DNA from: Ehretia macrophylla
Lineage: Eukaryota; Streptophyta; Magnoliopsida; Boraginales; Ehretiaceae
Reading direction: 5' to 3'
DNA: 64,000 nt
NCBI GenBank assembly: GCA_037974665.1
Contig: CM075768.1
Coordinates: 7,961,501-8,025,500 of the forward strand
Below the pieces are notes generated by a model. It worked only from the letters and a program-made list of their open reading frames with translations. It made no database searches and was not told the origin of the DNA. A program made the position numbers and the translations under genes. How positions within the stretch are numbered: position 1 is the stretch's first letter; every line of letters begins with the position of its first letter. This document shows positions 34,966 through 48,049 of the stretch, in pieces.

Positions 34966-37397
34966 TGTCACGCCCCAACTCGACCCCACTTACAATCAGT
35001 TAGGACGCAACAAAATTTTGGCATTATAATATTTGTAACACGAACATCAGGGCTCTAAACTAACCCTTTATAACAACACATAACCAACTCCAATTATCAT
35101 CAACAACCCCACAATCATTCATCAACATTCAACATCATATATTAACAACCAAATTACATACAAACCACAAACCATATGCCTCCGTTTCAACAACGTACCA
35201 CAAGCTATAACATACATTGCAAAATAGATTATAAACTAGTCTAGCAACCTAATCATATTCAAAAGTAAGACTACCAAACTAGTAATATACAATCTACTAT
35301 CTTTAGATCATCTTATACAATATAACTCCAAAGTAAATACAATCCAACTAGTTCTATATACAATATAACAAAAGAGAACTACAGCTCAGACATCATGGAC
35401 AAGACTCTGGCACATAAGACTCGTTCACATAAGGCACATTCTCAGCTTCCTGAGGAACGTACCCGAAATCTGGTTCTGTAACATCGGATGGCAATAAACG
35501 AATGAGGGTGAGCTTATATATAACAAAGCTCAGTGAGGATTCAAAAGATCATTTGAAAACATTTACTTTACCCTTTGGGAAATCATCCTATGAGTAAATA
35601 ACATACCATAAACTTTAATAACAATACAAATACAATGACAGTAAACAAATACCAAGGATACGACACACTTGTTGATGTAGCCCCGTATGCCGTTCCAATG
35701 TTAACCAACTTCTCCAAAACCTAATGACACAATCCTGAGGTACCTTATTCTAGACCCACACTCCATGGCACCTTCCGACTACACGAGATAGGGATTAGCC
35801 ATGATAACTATGCCAGCAACCCAGGATGCCTCCCGAAGTGACACAGCACTATCATGACTCACAACAACAATGACACTTGACTCTTTACATTCCGAGAGAT
35901 CAACAATGAAAGTTGCCAGACTCCCGGTACTTCAACAATCAACAATCAATTAACAATATTTCAACAATCGATTAAACAGCATTTAAACAATCAAAAACTA
36001 TACAATTCTAAAACAATTAAGTTAGATGACTAAGTAGGCCATCCAGCTGAACGTGCATTTGAACATACATTCAATCTCGAACCCAATCAACAACAACCCA
36101 AGAATCAACTACACAAACACTACCCAAGCATTCAAGGACAACATTTCAACTCTTTAAAGAAAGACTACCCAAACTTCTAAAAGTCATAACTTACAATCTA
36201 GAAATCCAATAGCCGTCAAACCACTTTCTATCACTCAACCACACATGCAACTACATTAACGCCACCAGAAACCAACCAAAACCCATCCAAAACAAGCCCA
36301 ACAACCCTAATTTTGTCAATGTACTTGGCTGAAATTTCCAGACTTTTGCTACAACATTCGAATAAAAAATCCGGCATTACAACATTACTACCCCGCAATT
36401 AAAAAACTTTAAGAAGCAACAATAAATCAATTCCAACCACTACAACAACAATTATTCAACAATGAACCTATAAGCCAACTTTAATACCCGAAAAATAGAA
36501 ATATATACTACTACCAATGAAAAGAGTTGTAAATACATATAAATGATCCTTGGCAACTACTGAGTAATAATCTAAAGACAATTCAACAAAACATCGGATA
36601 AAAATACAGTTATATGAAATTGACATAAAAAGCATTCTTAGATCTAGAATTTTTCTCTCACCTTAGATGCTATATGATACTAGAAATGTGTTCAATGGAT
36701 GCCCAACAAGTGAAATTAATCTTTGGATGATAAGTTTTGGCTTTGAAATGCAAAATCTATGAGAAATTTGCGTTGAAAACTAAGTAGAAAACTTCTCTTT
36801 TCCCCTTTGAAGCTCACGGCCAGCTAGGTGAGAAATGGAGGGGGTTTTTTGTGTTATTTTGGCTCATTTGTTTGTATAAATAAGCAAAATGAAAAGTCAA
36901 ACAAATAAGTCTTGGTCAAAGTTGGCTATTTTAGTCTTTTAATTGTATTTCTAGTCTTTTAATTATATTTTTTGACTGTCTTATATACTTATATATATAT
37001 CTATCATATATACTATATTTAGTAGTTCAAGAATAGGTGACAACATTTTCATATGCATACATATACATACAAATAGCTATAAAACTCAATTTTTGCAAAA
37101 GAATGTGTAAAAACATTTTAAATTCCTAATCCGATTTAAAATCCATTTTAATCAAACACATGTCTATTAATATCCGAGAACTAGGTTTTCAATCACTAAA
37201 AACACCCGTGTCAAAAATATTATTCACAAAACTCGACGATAAAATTTTCAATGCCAATTTTTGCGAAACTTTCACGAATGCTCACATAGCATGTAATAAG
37301 AGTATAAATCAAAGAATTAGCGCATTCTAACTCATATAACACATATACAGGTCAAAACACGCAATTTAATGTATAGATGAAATCTGGAATTTCACAT
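34966..37397 (-). repeat. 3' LTR of the middle Tekay element
   Basis: Minus strand begins TGTGAAATTCC and ends GGGGCGTGACA. Holds CTCACTGAG with GCTTTGTTATATATAAGC just after it on the minus strand (35510-35537). Confidence 0.92.
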
Positions 37398-37410
37398 TCT
37401 CCACCCCTTA
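37398..37410 (-). other. Polypurine tract of the middle Tekay element
   Basis: Minus-strand AAGGGGTGGAGAA directly before the LTR. Confidence 0.85.
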
Positions 37411-38876
37411 AAGAAATTTCGTCCTTGAAATTCTTACTTGTTGCTCGGAATAAGTCTGGGTATTGTTGTTGAATCTAATCCCTTCTTTCCCAAGTAGCTT
37501 CTTCGATCCCGTGATGTTTTCACAATACTTTGACCATTGGAATCTTCTTCGACCTCAACTCCCGTTCCATCTGATCAAGAATACGAATCGGCCACTCATC
37601 ATAAGTTAGATTCTCACGAAGCTGTAATGGCTCTGGTTCTAGAATATGAGAAGGATTCGGATAATACTTTCACAAATTAGACACGTGAAAGATATCGTGG
37701 ACATTCGAGAAGTTCTCCAGTAAAGCCAACCGATACGCCAACTTACTAACCCTACTAGTAATCTCAAACGGCCCTAGAAACCTCGGACTCAGCTTACCAC
37801 CTTTACCATAATGAGCAAACCCCTTACGAGGAGACAATTTCAAGAAAACTCGGTCCCCGACTGCAAACTCCAAATCCCGACGGCGCTTATCAGCATAACT
37901 CTTGTATCTACTCTATACTGCCAGCATTCTCTGCTTGATCAACTAGATATTTTCAATCTTCTCTAGAAGCTCTAGCATTATAGTAGGATCAATAGCCTTC
38001 ATATCCCCTACTTCATCCCAATACAAAGGTGATTAGCACTTTCGGGCGTAGAGAGCTGCAAAAGGTGCCATCCCAATAGTCGCTTGATAACTATTATTTT
38101 AGGCAAACTCGGCAAGCGGTAGATGTTTCTCCAAGTTCTTCCCAAAGTCCAGAACACAAGCCCTAAGCATATCTTCCAGAATCTGAATAGTCCTTTCCGA
38201 CTGGCCGTCGTTCTGCAGATGATACGTTGTGCTGAAGTTAAACTGAGTACCCAGAGTCTCTTGGAGTTTATCCCAAAGTCGAGAAGTAAACCAAGGATCT
38301 CGATTAGAAACAATACTAGATGGAATCCCGTGAATATTAACAATCTGATCCAAATAAAGATTTGCTAACTTTGCAACTTTATCTCCTGTCCTCATCGGAA
38401 TAAAATGAGTTGTCTTCGTCAAATGGTCCACAATAACCCAAACCGCATCGTTACATCTCGGTGTTCTAGGCAAACTAGTGATGAAGTCCATCGTAATATG
38501 CTCCCATTTCCATTCTGGTATTGCCAACAGCTGAAGTAACCCTGCGTGTCGCTGATGTTCGGCCTTCACCCGCTGACAAGTCAAACATCTGGATACAAAC
38601 TAAGCAACCTCCCTTTTCATGTTATTCCACCATTAATATTGTTTCAAATCCCAATACATTTTGTTTCCACCGGGATGAATGGTGTACTTAGAATTATGAG
38701 CCTCTTCCAGAAAACCTCTCCTCAAACCCGGTTCATCGGGAACACAAACCCTGTTCCGAAACCGAAGAATACTATCCTCATGTAATTTGAAGTCAGACTG
38801 ATTATCCATGATCTGATCCTTGATCTTATGAAGTCTTGCATCAAGTTGCTGAGCTTCTCTAATCTGAGACAGCAAT
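37411..38876 (-). pseudogene. Integrase with chromodomain, middle Tekay element
   Basis: Minus-strand order: H2C2 zinc region (KYTIHPGGNKMYWD near 38650), catalytic core (WEHITMDFITSLPRTPR, DHLTKTTHFIPMRTGD, IPSSIVSNRDPWFTSRLW), C-terminal domain (VGDRVFLKLSPRKGFAHYG, GPFEITSR) and a chromodomain-like tail at about 37640-37415. Close to the copies at 18963-20460 and 51013-52410. The right edge is the target copy (GCAAT) of the nested solo LTR. Confidence 0.9.
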
Positions 38877-41800
38877 TGTCACGCCCCAACCCGGCCTATA
38901 AAGGTTAGACTAGGGTGTGATCTAAACATTCAAGTCCTTTCACATTCTTAATCATTTTAGGAGGTTTAACACTTAACGTTTTATTCTAGACTTCAAAATT
39001 TTTCCAGAAATCCGGCAGCATAACGGCTGTAATTGGGCTATTTGTTTTGACCTAAATTTTCTAACAGCCTCAAAACTTTCAATTCAAGTTCATTCCCGAC
39101 TAGAATTTACTACTTAATCATCAATTGAATTGCCTATTGGTTATTTCGACGTCCCGTTTGATTTATAACCTAGCATAATACTATGCCTCGTTAGTCCATT
39201 TATTCTCGTTTCAAAATATGCCTGTTTATCATAGCTTATTAGCGAGTACCTGTTGAGATTGGATAAGTTCATTTACCTATTCCTTAACCAAGCATCATAA
39301 CCTGCGATAGATACTAGCGGTAGTAAAAGCAAAACGATCAAAGTAGTGTCATGTCTAGTAGCGGTCTACCTAAAATAAGTACAAATCAAAATTAGACCCC
39401 AAATTACAACGGGGGTCTTATACATTAGCAACAGCAAGCAACATAAGATAAATGGTCTTCAAGCAGCACAAAATACACAAGTAATCACATTCATGCAAAA
39501 CAACAATAACAGGCAATCACTCCAGGGGTTCATCATTAGGTACATTATCCTCATGTTCCTGTACCTGTTCTTCTTCACCTGAAATGATAAAAGAGGGTGA
39601 GTCCTTATGAACTCAGCGAGGGGGAACGAGAAATAAATTTTGAAACTCATTTTCCGGTTCACTTTATGAAAACCCCTTTTTAAAACATGTCACATATTAC
39701 AAATAATATGGTAAGCAGTTATAAGAAACAAATCGAGAAACGGATACAATTACCAATCATTTCAAGGATACGGTGAGCATTTGCTCTCAATTTCAATTTC
39801 GAATTATTTGGTGCGGCCGACTTCAATAATCCACTTATCACTCCCAAATGGGTGTACTCCGGATGTACCCCGAAACCTACGACCCAACTCTCCGAGGGTG
39901 AAATGCCAAGCGAGAGAGGGAATTGGACCATGGTAGTCACGGTAACACCGGCAAGCCCGATGCCGCCCGGCGTGCGTGAAACACTACCACGCCACACGAA
40001 AGGTTGCAACCTCGTATGCAATGCACATTTATAACAATTATCATATCACATTAGGAGGACAACAAAGTAGGTTGCCTCCGAGTAGTTATAAGATCGCATG
40101 TTGACAAGTAGTCAAACGAAGCACGATAAGGCAAGTAATTTCACATGAAGGCAAATAGAGTCATATGAACATTAATCGGGCAGCGATGTAACACATATAA
40201 AACAGGCCATATAACACATTAAGAAGCTCACGGGATCAAGTGATAAGTTTATGCAACAGGAGAGGATATCAAAGGGGTTTGGGTGCAAGAAAAGCTTATT
40301 TGTCAACATGCAATGGCCTACTCACATTTGGAACTATAAAACATTTTACGGGCAGCCCACGCAACGTACATTTTCCACACAATAACCCCCGGTTAACACT
40401 TAACAAGAATACCTAGTCATTAGGGTTCGCTTTTCATGCAAAATCGTGCGATCAAAACCCTAAATCAACTCAATCATCATTCCAAAGTCATGCATCGTCT
40501 CATTCAACATCCTCAACATTCAATACAGTCCACACAATATTCCAATACTACCATTCCAAGCAATTAGTACCACAAAAGAGGTTCAACAAGTTTTCCCAAG
40601 CACATAGTCAATTGAAATCCTAACTACAATAAGCTGTTTTCTCACAATCAACTGGGCAGGCAAATGAACTCCAAATTCAGTGAATAATATATCAAATTAA
40701 AGCTTAAGAAGTTAACTAAAATCAGAAACAAACCTTGCATCAATTGGAGTTCTGGATCGTTAGTTATAGCCAAAATGGTGGAACTGCTCAAAACTGTCCA
40801 GATTTGCCTATCTTTCGATATTGCATGATTTTGAGGTCCTTAGGTTCATTTTTAGCCTAAGCCTATTTCTGGAAAAAATGTCCACAACTCAAAAATCTAG
40901 CAGAACAAAAATTTTCACGCATTTTGGATGTCGTTTGCTATGTCAAAATCATCTCGTTCCACACGGGCAGTAAATCTGCCAAACTGCTTCCTTTTTCTCA
41001 AAACTTTCCAGATTTAGCTATATTACGTGATTTTGCCATTTTGAGGGCCTTAGAGCCAAAATTTGACTTTGCTTATTTGTGCGAAAAATGTTCAAAATTG
41101 GCCAAACTAGTCACCTAGGGATTTTCACGCAATTTCAACATCATTTGCTTAACCAAAAATTGCCTCGAACAGACGGGTCAGAAGCAGTCTCAAATTTCGA
41201 CTTTGTCTAGTATCATTTTCAAGCCAAGTTATTGCCATGCATGGTTGTTTAAACTCATGAACGACCACATAGCTCAAGCACAGAAGCAAATACACACATT
41301 CATGGTCATGCATGTGATTTTTAAAGATTTTTCCAAAAGTTTTGAACCCTCACCTTATCAAAACAACCAGGTAGATGCAGAATGTTCTTGAAAATGCACC
41401 AATGAAGCTTCTTTCTTGCTTTGGCCGAGAGAGATAGCTTGTTTTCCTTTAATTCCCAACTGAGTTAGCAAGTGAGGAGGGTGTGCATGTGGTTGTAACC
41501 AAAAGAAATGGAAGAAATCTTAGCAAAGCATACCTAAGACCGAAATGGACAGATTTGTGAGCATGTATGAGTTCTTCTTGCTTCTAGTTGCTTGGCCGAA
41601 TTTCTTTTGCTTGTGGCTTGCTTGGCTGACTATGATATAATGAAGAGAAGCTATAGAAGTGGTAATGTGCAGCTAAAGCCGAGAGAAGAGAGAAATGAGA
41701 GGAAGAGAGAGAGAACCGAAAGAGAAATGAAGAAAGACAACAAATGAAGGCCTTGCAATTTTTTTGAGGTTGTGGTCGATCCTTGGGCAGTCCAAATTCT

Positions 41801-42438
41801 GCATTCTTGTCTTCAATATGCTATTTTCAAATTTCTAGGATGGGCATGCAAAGGCTGGTCGGGTATGGTGAGGAAATGAGAGGAATTGAGCAATTATTTT
41901 AATGCCTTATGTCATTTTTTTTTTTTTTGTCCTTGCATGCAAATTTAATTTATGTTGTTCAAAGCTTGTGCAAAAAGCTTGATATGGTCGGCCAAGGCAT
42001 TAAAGAATGCTGAATTTTGTCAACTTAAGCATTATTTAATTGTATATTGGAAGTGCAAAAAAAAGAATAATGCAAAAAGAATAAAGAATGTTTTGTTTTT
42101 GGTGCATTTTTGTCTTCTAGTGAAAGGAATTTGGATTATTATATTGTTAGTGGATTTTGTAGGATTGTTTAATAGCCTAGTGCTTCGTGTAAGATGCTTT
42201 CTTGATTAGCGTGAAGACACGCTTTCCTAGGTTTAGGGCACGCACTTCGAGGTGGGACACGAACTACAAGACGAACACACGTTTTTCAAGTAAACGCACG
42301 TAACCCTATATGAATGCACGAAATTCAATGCAAGGCACACAAACTAAATACAATTCTCAAACCTAGGTCATGGCACGCAAATCTAGTTTAGGGCACGCAA
42401 AACGAGGTATCGCACGCAATTCGGGGTCGGGCCTCACA
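38877..42438 (-). mobile_element. Solo LTR of another gypsy family
   Basis: 3562 bases with an exact TSD, GCAAT, at 38872-38876 and 42439-42443. It begins TGTCACGCCCCAACCCGG and ends GGGTCGGGCCTCACA on the plus strand. The marks CCTACTTTGTTGTCCTCC (40051-40074) and CTCGCTGAG (39612-39620) read on the minus strand, as does a TTTCAGGTGAAG word at 39575. No PBS, polypurine tract or pol is seen, so it is a solo LTR. GC content is higher near 39840-40020 than around it. Confidence 0.85.
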
Positions 42439-42443
42439 GCAAT

Positions 42444-42990
42444 AAAGGTTGAATACGAAGATGTGAACACATCACCCCAACCTGAGTCAACTCCGGTCTC
42501 CAATAACTAACTTCCTTAAGCATCTCCTACTTTTTAACAGCCAAACAAGCAACACTCACCTTACGGCTAAGAGCATCTGCTACAACCTTCGCCTTCCCAG
42601 GTAGATAATTGATAGAACAATTATAATCTCCGAGAAGTTCTATCCACCTCCGTTGTTGCATATTCAACTCCTTCAGTGAAAACAAGTACTTCAGACTATT
42701 ATGATCAATGAAAATCTCGAACTTACTGCCCCACAGATAATGGCGCTACTTTTTCAGTGTGAATACAACTACTGCCAACTCAAGATCATGAGTTGGATAA
42801 TTTCCCTCATACAGTTTCAACTTCCTAGAAGCATAGGCAATAATCCGACCATTCTGCATAAGTACGCAACCCAAGCCCTCCTTGGATGCACCGCTGTAAA
42901 TGACCATATTATCGGTTCCCTTTGGTAGAGCAAGTTCCGGAACGGTAGTCAATATCTTTTTCAACTCCAGAAACCCACTCTCAAATTCTC
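42444..42990 (-). pseudogene. RNase H region, middle Tekay element
   Basis: Minus strand: [18 protein letters not shown] (20 residues or fewer quoted), [19 protein letters not shown] and [17 protein letters not shown] are the usual start and core of gypsy RNase H. It lies close to the PBS and 5' LTR, which is unusual, and shows how short the interior is. Broken fossil. Confidence 0.88.
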
Positions 42991-43023
42991 ATCCCAAATA
43001 AAGCTGGTTCGTTTTTTATACCA

Positions 43024-43034
43024 CTCTAATACCA
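43024..43034 (-). other. Primer-binding site, middle Tekay element
   Basis: Minus-strand TGGTATTAGAG, initiator tRNA-Met type with one change, a few bases after the 5' LTR end. Confidence 0.8.
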
Positions 43035-43040
43035 CTTAAA

Positions 43041-45054
43041 AGTCACGCCCCAACTCGACCCCACTTACAATCAGTTAGGATGCAACGGAATTTCGGCGTT
43101 ATAACGTTTGTAACACGGACATCAGAGCTCTAAACCATCCCTTTATAACAACACATAACCAACTCCAATTATCATCAACAACCCCATAACCATTCATCAA
43201 CATTCAACACCATATATTAACAACCATATATTAACAACCAAATTACATACAAACCACAATATATGCCTCCATTTCAACAACGTACCACAAGCTATAACAT
43301 ACATTGCAAAATAGATGATAAACTAGTCTAGCAACCTAATCATATTCGAAAGTAAGACTACCAAACTAGTAATATACAATCTACTATCTTTAGATCATCT
43401 TGTACAATATAACTCTAAAGTAAATACAATCCAACTAGTTCTATATACAATATAACAAAAGAGAACTACAGCTCAGACATCATGGACAAGACTCTGGCAC
43501 ATAAGACTCTTCCACATAAGGCATATTCTCAGCTTCTTGAGACACGTACCCGAAATCTGGTTCTGTAACACCGGATGGCAATAAACGAATGAGGGTAAGC
43601 TTATATATAACAAAGCTCAGTGAGGATTCAAAAGATCTTTTGAAAACATTTACTTTACCCTTTGGGAAATCATCCTATGAGCAAATAACATACTATAAAC
43701 TTTAATAACAATACAAATACAATGACAGTAAACAAACACCAAGGATACGACACACTACTTGACGTAGCCCCGTCTGCTGTTCCAATGTTGACGAACTTCT
43801 CCAAAACCCAATGACACAATCCTGAGGTACCTTATTCTAGACCCACACTCCATGGCACACTCCGACCACACGGTATAGGGATTAGCCATGATAACTATGC
43901 CAGCAACCCAGGAGGTCTCTCGAAGTGACACAACATTATCATGACTCACAACAACAATGACACTTGACTCTTTACATTCTGAGAGATCAACAACGAAAGT
44001 TGCCCAACTCCCGGCACTTCAACAATCAACAATCAATTAACAATATTTCAACAATCGATTAAATAGCATTTAAACAATCAACAACTATACAATTCTAAAA
44101 CAATTAAGTTAGATGACGAAGTAGGCCATCCAGCTCAACATGCATTTGAACATACATTCAATCCCAAACCCAATCAACAACAACCTAAGAATCAACTACC
44201 CAAACACTACCCAAGCATTCAAGGACAACATTTCAACTTTTTAAAGAAAGACTATCCAAACTTCTAAAAGTCATAACTTACAATCTAGAAATCCAATAGC
44301 CTCCAAACCACTTTCTATCACTCAACCACACATGCAACTACATTAACCCCACTAGAAACCAACCAAAAGCCATCCAAAACAAGCCCAACAACCCTAATTT
44401 TGGCAATGCACTTGGCTGAAATTTCCAGACTTTTGCTACAACATTCGAATCAAAAATTCGGCATTACAACATTACTACCCCGCAATTAATAAACTTTTAG
44501 AAGCAACAACCAATCAATTCCAACCACTACAACAACAATTATTCAACAATGAACCTATAAGCCAACTTTAATACCCGAAAAATAGAAATATATGCTACTA
44601 CCAATGCAAACAGTTATAAATACATATAAATGATCCTTGGCAACTACTGACCAATAATCTAAAGACAATTCAACAAAACATCGGATAAAAATACAGTTAT
44701 ATAAAATTGACATAAAATAGCATTCTTAGATCTAGAATTTTATTCTCACCTTAGATGCTATATAATACTAGAAATATGTGCAATGGATGCCCAACAAGTG
44801 AAATCAAGCTTTGGATGACAAGTTTTGGCTTTGAAATGCAAAATCTATGAGAAATTTGCTTTGAAAACTAAGTAGAAAACTTCTCTTTTCCCCTTTGAAG
44901 CTCACGGCCAGCTAGGTGAGAAATGGAAGGGGTTTTTTGTGTTATTTTGGCTCATTTGTTTGTATAAATAAGCAAAATGCAAAGTCAAACAAATAAGTCT
45001 TGGTGAAAGTTGGCTATTTTAGTCTTTTAATTGTATTTTTGACTATCTTACATA

Positions 45055-45102
<48 letters not shown>

Positions 45103-45499
45103 GTAGTTCAAGAATAGGTGACAACATTTTCATATGCATACATATACATACAAATAGCTATAAAACTCAATTTTTACAAAAGAATGTGTAAAAACCTTTT
45201 AAATTCCTAATCCGATTTAAAATTCATTTTAATCAAACACAGGTCTATTAATATATGAGGACTAGGTTTTCAAACACTAAAAACACCCGTATCAAAATTT
45301 TAGCGGACGTGTTTCAAAAATACTATTCGTAAAACTCGACGATAAAATTTTCAATGCCGATTTTTGCGAAACTTTCACGAATGCTCACATAGCATGTAAT
45401 AGAAGTATAAATAACAGAATTAGTGCATTCTAACTCATATAACACATATATAGGTCAAAACATGCAATTTTACGAATAGATAAAATCTGGTATTTCACA
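43041..45499 (-). repeat. 5' LTR of the middle Tekay element
   Basis: 2459 bases, matching 34966-37397 throughout. It carries a long TA microsatellite at 45057-45099 that is short and imperfect in the partner. Confidence 0.92.
45057..45099. repeat. (TA)n microsatellite
   Basis: About 21 uninterrupted TA units. The partner LTR has only a short broken TA run near 36990, so most units were gained after insertion. The reading frame over it (repeated I-Y) is an artefact. Confidence 0.95.
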
Positions 45500-45504
45500 C
45501 CCAC

Positions 45505-46506
45505 CTTCAGGACCACATCGTCTTCTCCCAAAGCTCTACTTCTCATCAACTCTTATACAGAAGTACATATGTAAGACGTGGCGCCAGAGTCTAGCACCCA
45601 TGAAGTAGAGTGATGATTAATCGAAAGATTAATCTCTAACATGAGCAATTGAGACATACCTACAGAGGCCTTGCCCTTTCCCTTCAAACTCTTGAAGTAC
45701 TCTGGACAATTCCACTTCCAATACCTTTCTTTCTCACAGTGGAAACAGGTTCCTGGCTTTGTTACCTTCCCCTTCTTCTTGGATACGCCTCCAGTAGGCT
45801 TGCCCTGAGGGGCCTTCTTGCATTTCTTCTTCTTCTCTTTCTGCCTTTTAGCTAATGAAGAAAAGGCAAATGCCAGCACCATCTTCTTACATTTTCCTTT
45901 CATCTGCCCTTGATACACAATCATTTACCCTTGACACACAACCAGTATATTCAAGAGCTGAGGTAAAGTACACTCGATGTCATTCATTTGGAAATTGACA
46001 ATAAAAGGATGAAATGATTCAGGAAGAGACTGAAGTATCAAGTCAATTTGCAAGTTCGAATCCATAGAGAAATTCAAGGATTCAAGATGCTCGATCAAAC
46101 CGATCATCTTAAGAACATTGGCATTGACATCTGATCCTTAACTCATCCTCAATCGGAAAAATTCCCTAGATATCTCATATCTAGCAACCCTGTTCTTCAC
46201 ACCATACAACTCATGTAAGTGTGTGATAATTGCAGTGACATCTTCCATGTCCTCGTGCTGACGTTGAAGTTCATTTGACATTGAAGCCAAAACATAACTC
46301 CTGACCTTCAATGCATCATCACGCCATTTCCTAATGGTTTCTAGTTCCTCTTTAGTTGCCTCCTCAGGCAGCATTTTAGGAAGTCGACCATCAAGCACAT
46401 ACTCAATATTTTCGGAACTCAATATAATTTTCAAATTGCGATACTAGTCAGCAAAGTTTGATCCGGTCAAACAGTTCTTATCTAAGATAGTTGCAAGGGG
46501 ATTCAT
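45505..46506 (-). pseudogene. Copia gag and start of protease
   Basis: Starts at the methionine at 46506 (MNPLATILDKNCLTGSNF), the usual opening of this copia gag type. Then SENIEYVLDGRLPKMLP, the WRDDALKVRSYVLASMS helix region, MEDVTAIITHLHELYG, a lysine-rich stretch, a zinc knuckle (CFHCEKERYWKWNC, near 45747-45706, with its histidine not conserved) and the protease active site in SWVLDSGATSYIC (near 45600-45565). Fossil, broken in a few places. Confidence 0.9.
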
Positions 46507-46690
46507 TTTTGACATATAACTGCAGAAATTAATTGAAATTAGATAATGCATTATTAACTATTCGATTTGGGTCTTTAAATCAAATAGTACCCCTACTAAT
46601 TTTTTTTCGAATTCTACACTTCCCTAGTAGAAATCGAAAAGTCAAATGAATGAGTTTCTTAGTGGATTGGAGACCCATTAATTTTTGTTT

Positions 46691-46903
46691 CACCTCACAT
46701 TATAGATTTTTGGTGAATCAAAAACTAATAGGTGAATAACAATTTATTCAATGTATCTCATACAAATCCCAATTTACTTGCCTACAATTCTTTTGACATC
46801 ACATTGTAGATTTTTGGTCTCTAAGAATTGTTTAAGTTGAACCCATTATCCTAGTAAATTTGGATCAATGCAATACCGACACCTCACATGATAGATTTTT
46901 GGT
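46691..46903. repeat. Thrice-repeated 24-base motif in the leader
   Basis: Copies at 46691-46714, 46795-46818 and 46880-46903 share the form CACATNATAGATTTTTGGT (the middle one CACATTGTAGATTTTTGGT), usually preceded by ACCT. Spacing is 104 and 85 bases; the sequence between is not alike. Confidence 0.85.
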
Positions 46904-48049
46904 AGCCAGTAAGAATCCAAATTCTCCTACATCTCATGCTTTATAGACTTAGTTTACATATTAATACAAATAAATAGTCTATATGTGTCCACAACCAGCT
47001 ATTCACTTGCCTAACACATAAACTAATCTACGATAATAGAAGGCAATGATATAATCTACTCTAGACTATATCATTTTTGACTTAATACTTGAAGTGGGAA
47101 GGTTTGCATGTCTTTAATTAAGTTCTCACTTTTCACATGCATCTGATTTCAATTTATCTCATAAACTAAAATTAGAAACATCCACGCATTTAATATATAT
47201 CGCATAATAAATAAATGCATGTAAATAAATGGGATGATCATGAACTAGGAGCACTATCAACCGGAGCCACTGGGTTGAATTCCTAAAAATAAAATTAGGG
47301 CCCAATCATTGGGCTACTCCTTGTTGGGCATCACAAAACTCCTTTTGCGAACCGGGTCTATCAACTCCTTGATGCGTCCTGCTTGATCTTTTTCTTACAT
47401 TTATGTACATAGATTCCTAATCTAGTGGGATACATAAATGAGAATAGGAGTTTTACATTATCAAAATGAGTAAGAGGCATGCAAGCCCTATTTAACTAAT
47501 TAAATAAAACCCAAATAAATAAATAAACATACATCCATTCATTCATTCTAGTCCATGATCATCCATTCACACAACCATTCAATCAAAGGTAATCCATGAG
47601 TATGGCACAATTAATTATATATAATCTCATTATATTAATTTTGCCTATTTAATAAATCATTTATCAAACAAGCAAAATATTCAATAAATAAAACCCCTTT
47701 TATTTATTTAATTTAACAAACTATTTATTAAATAAAATCTCAAAATATTATTTGGGCTAAAATAAATAAGTATGGGTTAAAATAAAGTTGGGCTGAAATT
47801 AAATAAAACAAATTCTATTTAAAGACATTTAGCCCAATAACCTTTAAAAACTCCCTTTTTAAAAACAACCCAAACAGCGCAATATGCCCAAATAGTCCAA
47901 TCAGAAAAGAAAAATGCCAAAGCCCAAAACCCATCAACCCAAACCCTTTTAGGCCATGGGTTTCGGATCTGGACCCAAATCCAAAATGGATATGGGTCTG
48001 GGCCAAAAATCCTAACCCTAAATTAATCAAAAAAAAAATCTTTTCTTTG

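Larger units (their letters stand above)
34966..45499 (-). mobile_element. Ty3/gypsy Tekay-type element in the copia protease
   Basis: 10,534 bases including a nested solo LTR, exact TSD CCCAC at 34961-34965 and 45500-45504. LTRs 34966-37397 (2432) and 43041-45499 (2459). The interior is short: RNase H, integrase and chromodomain can be seen, while gag, protease and most of the reverse transcriptase are not found. LTR identity looks about 94-96% on sampled stretches. Incomplete and broken. Confidence 0.92.

Noticed and set aside
45000-45191. Open frame with a long isoleucine-tyrosine run
   Set aside because: It translates the TA microsatellite in an LTR.
46691-46903. CRISPR-like array (three spaced repeats)
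   Set aside because: Plant retrotransposon leader; only three diverged copies, uneven spacing and no associated genes.
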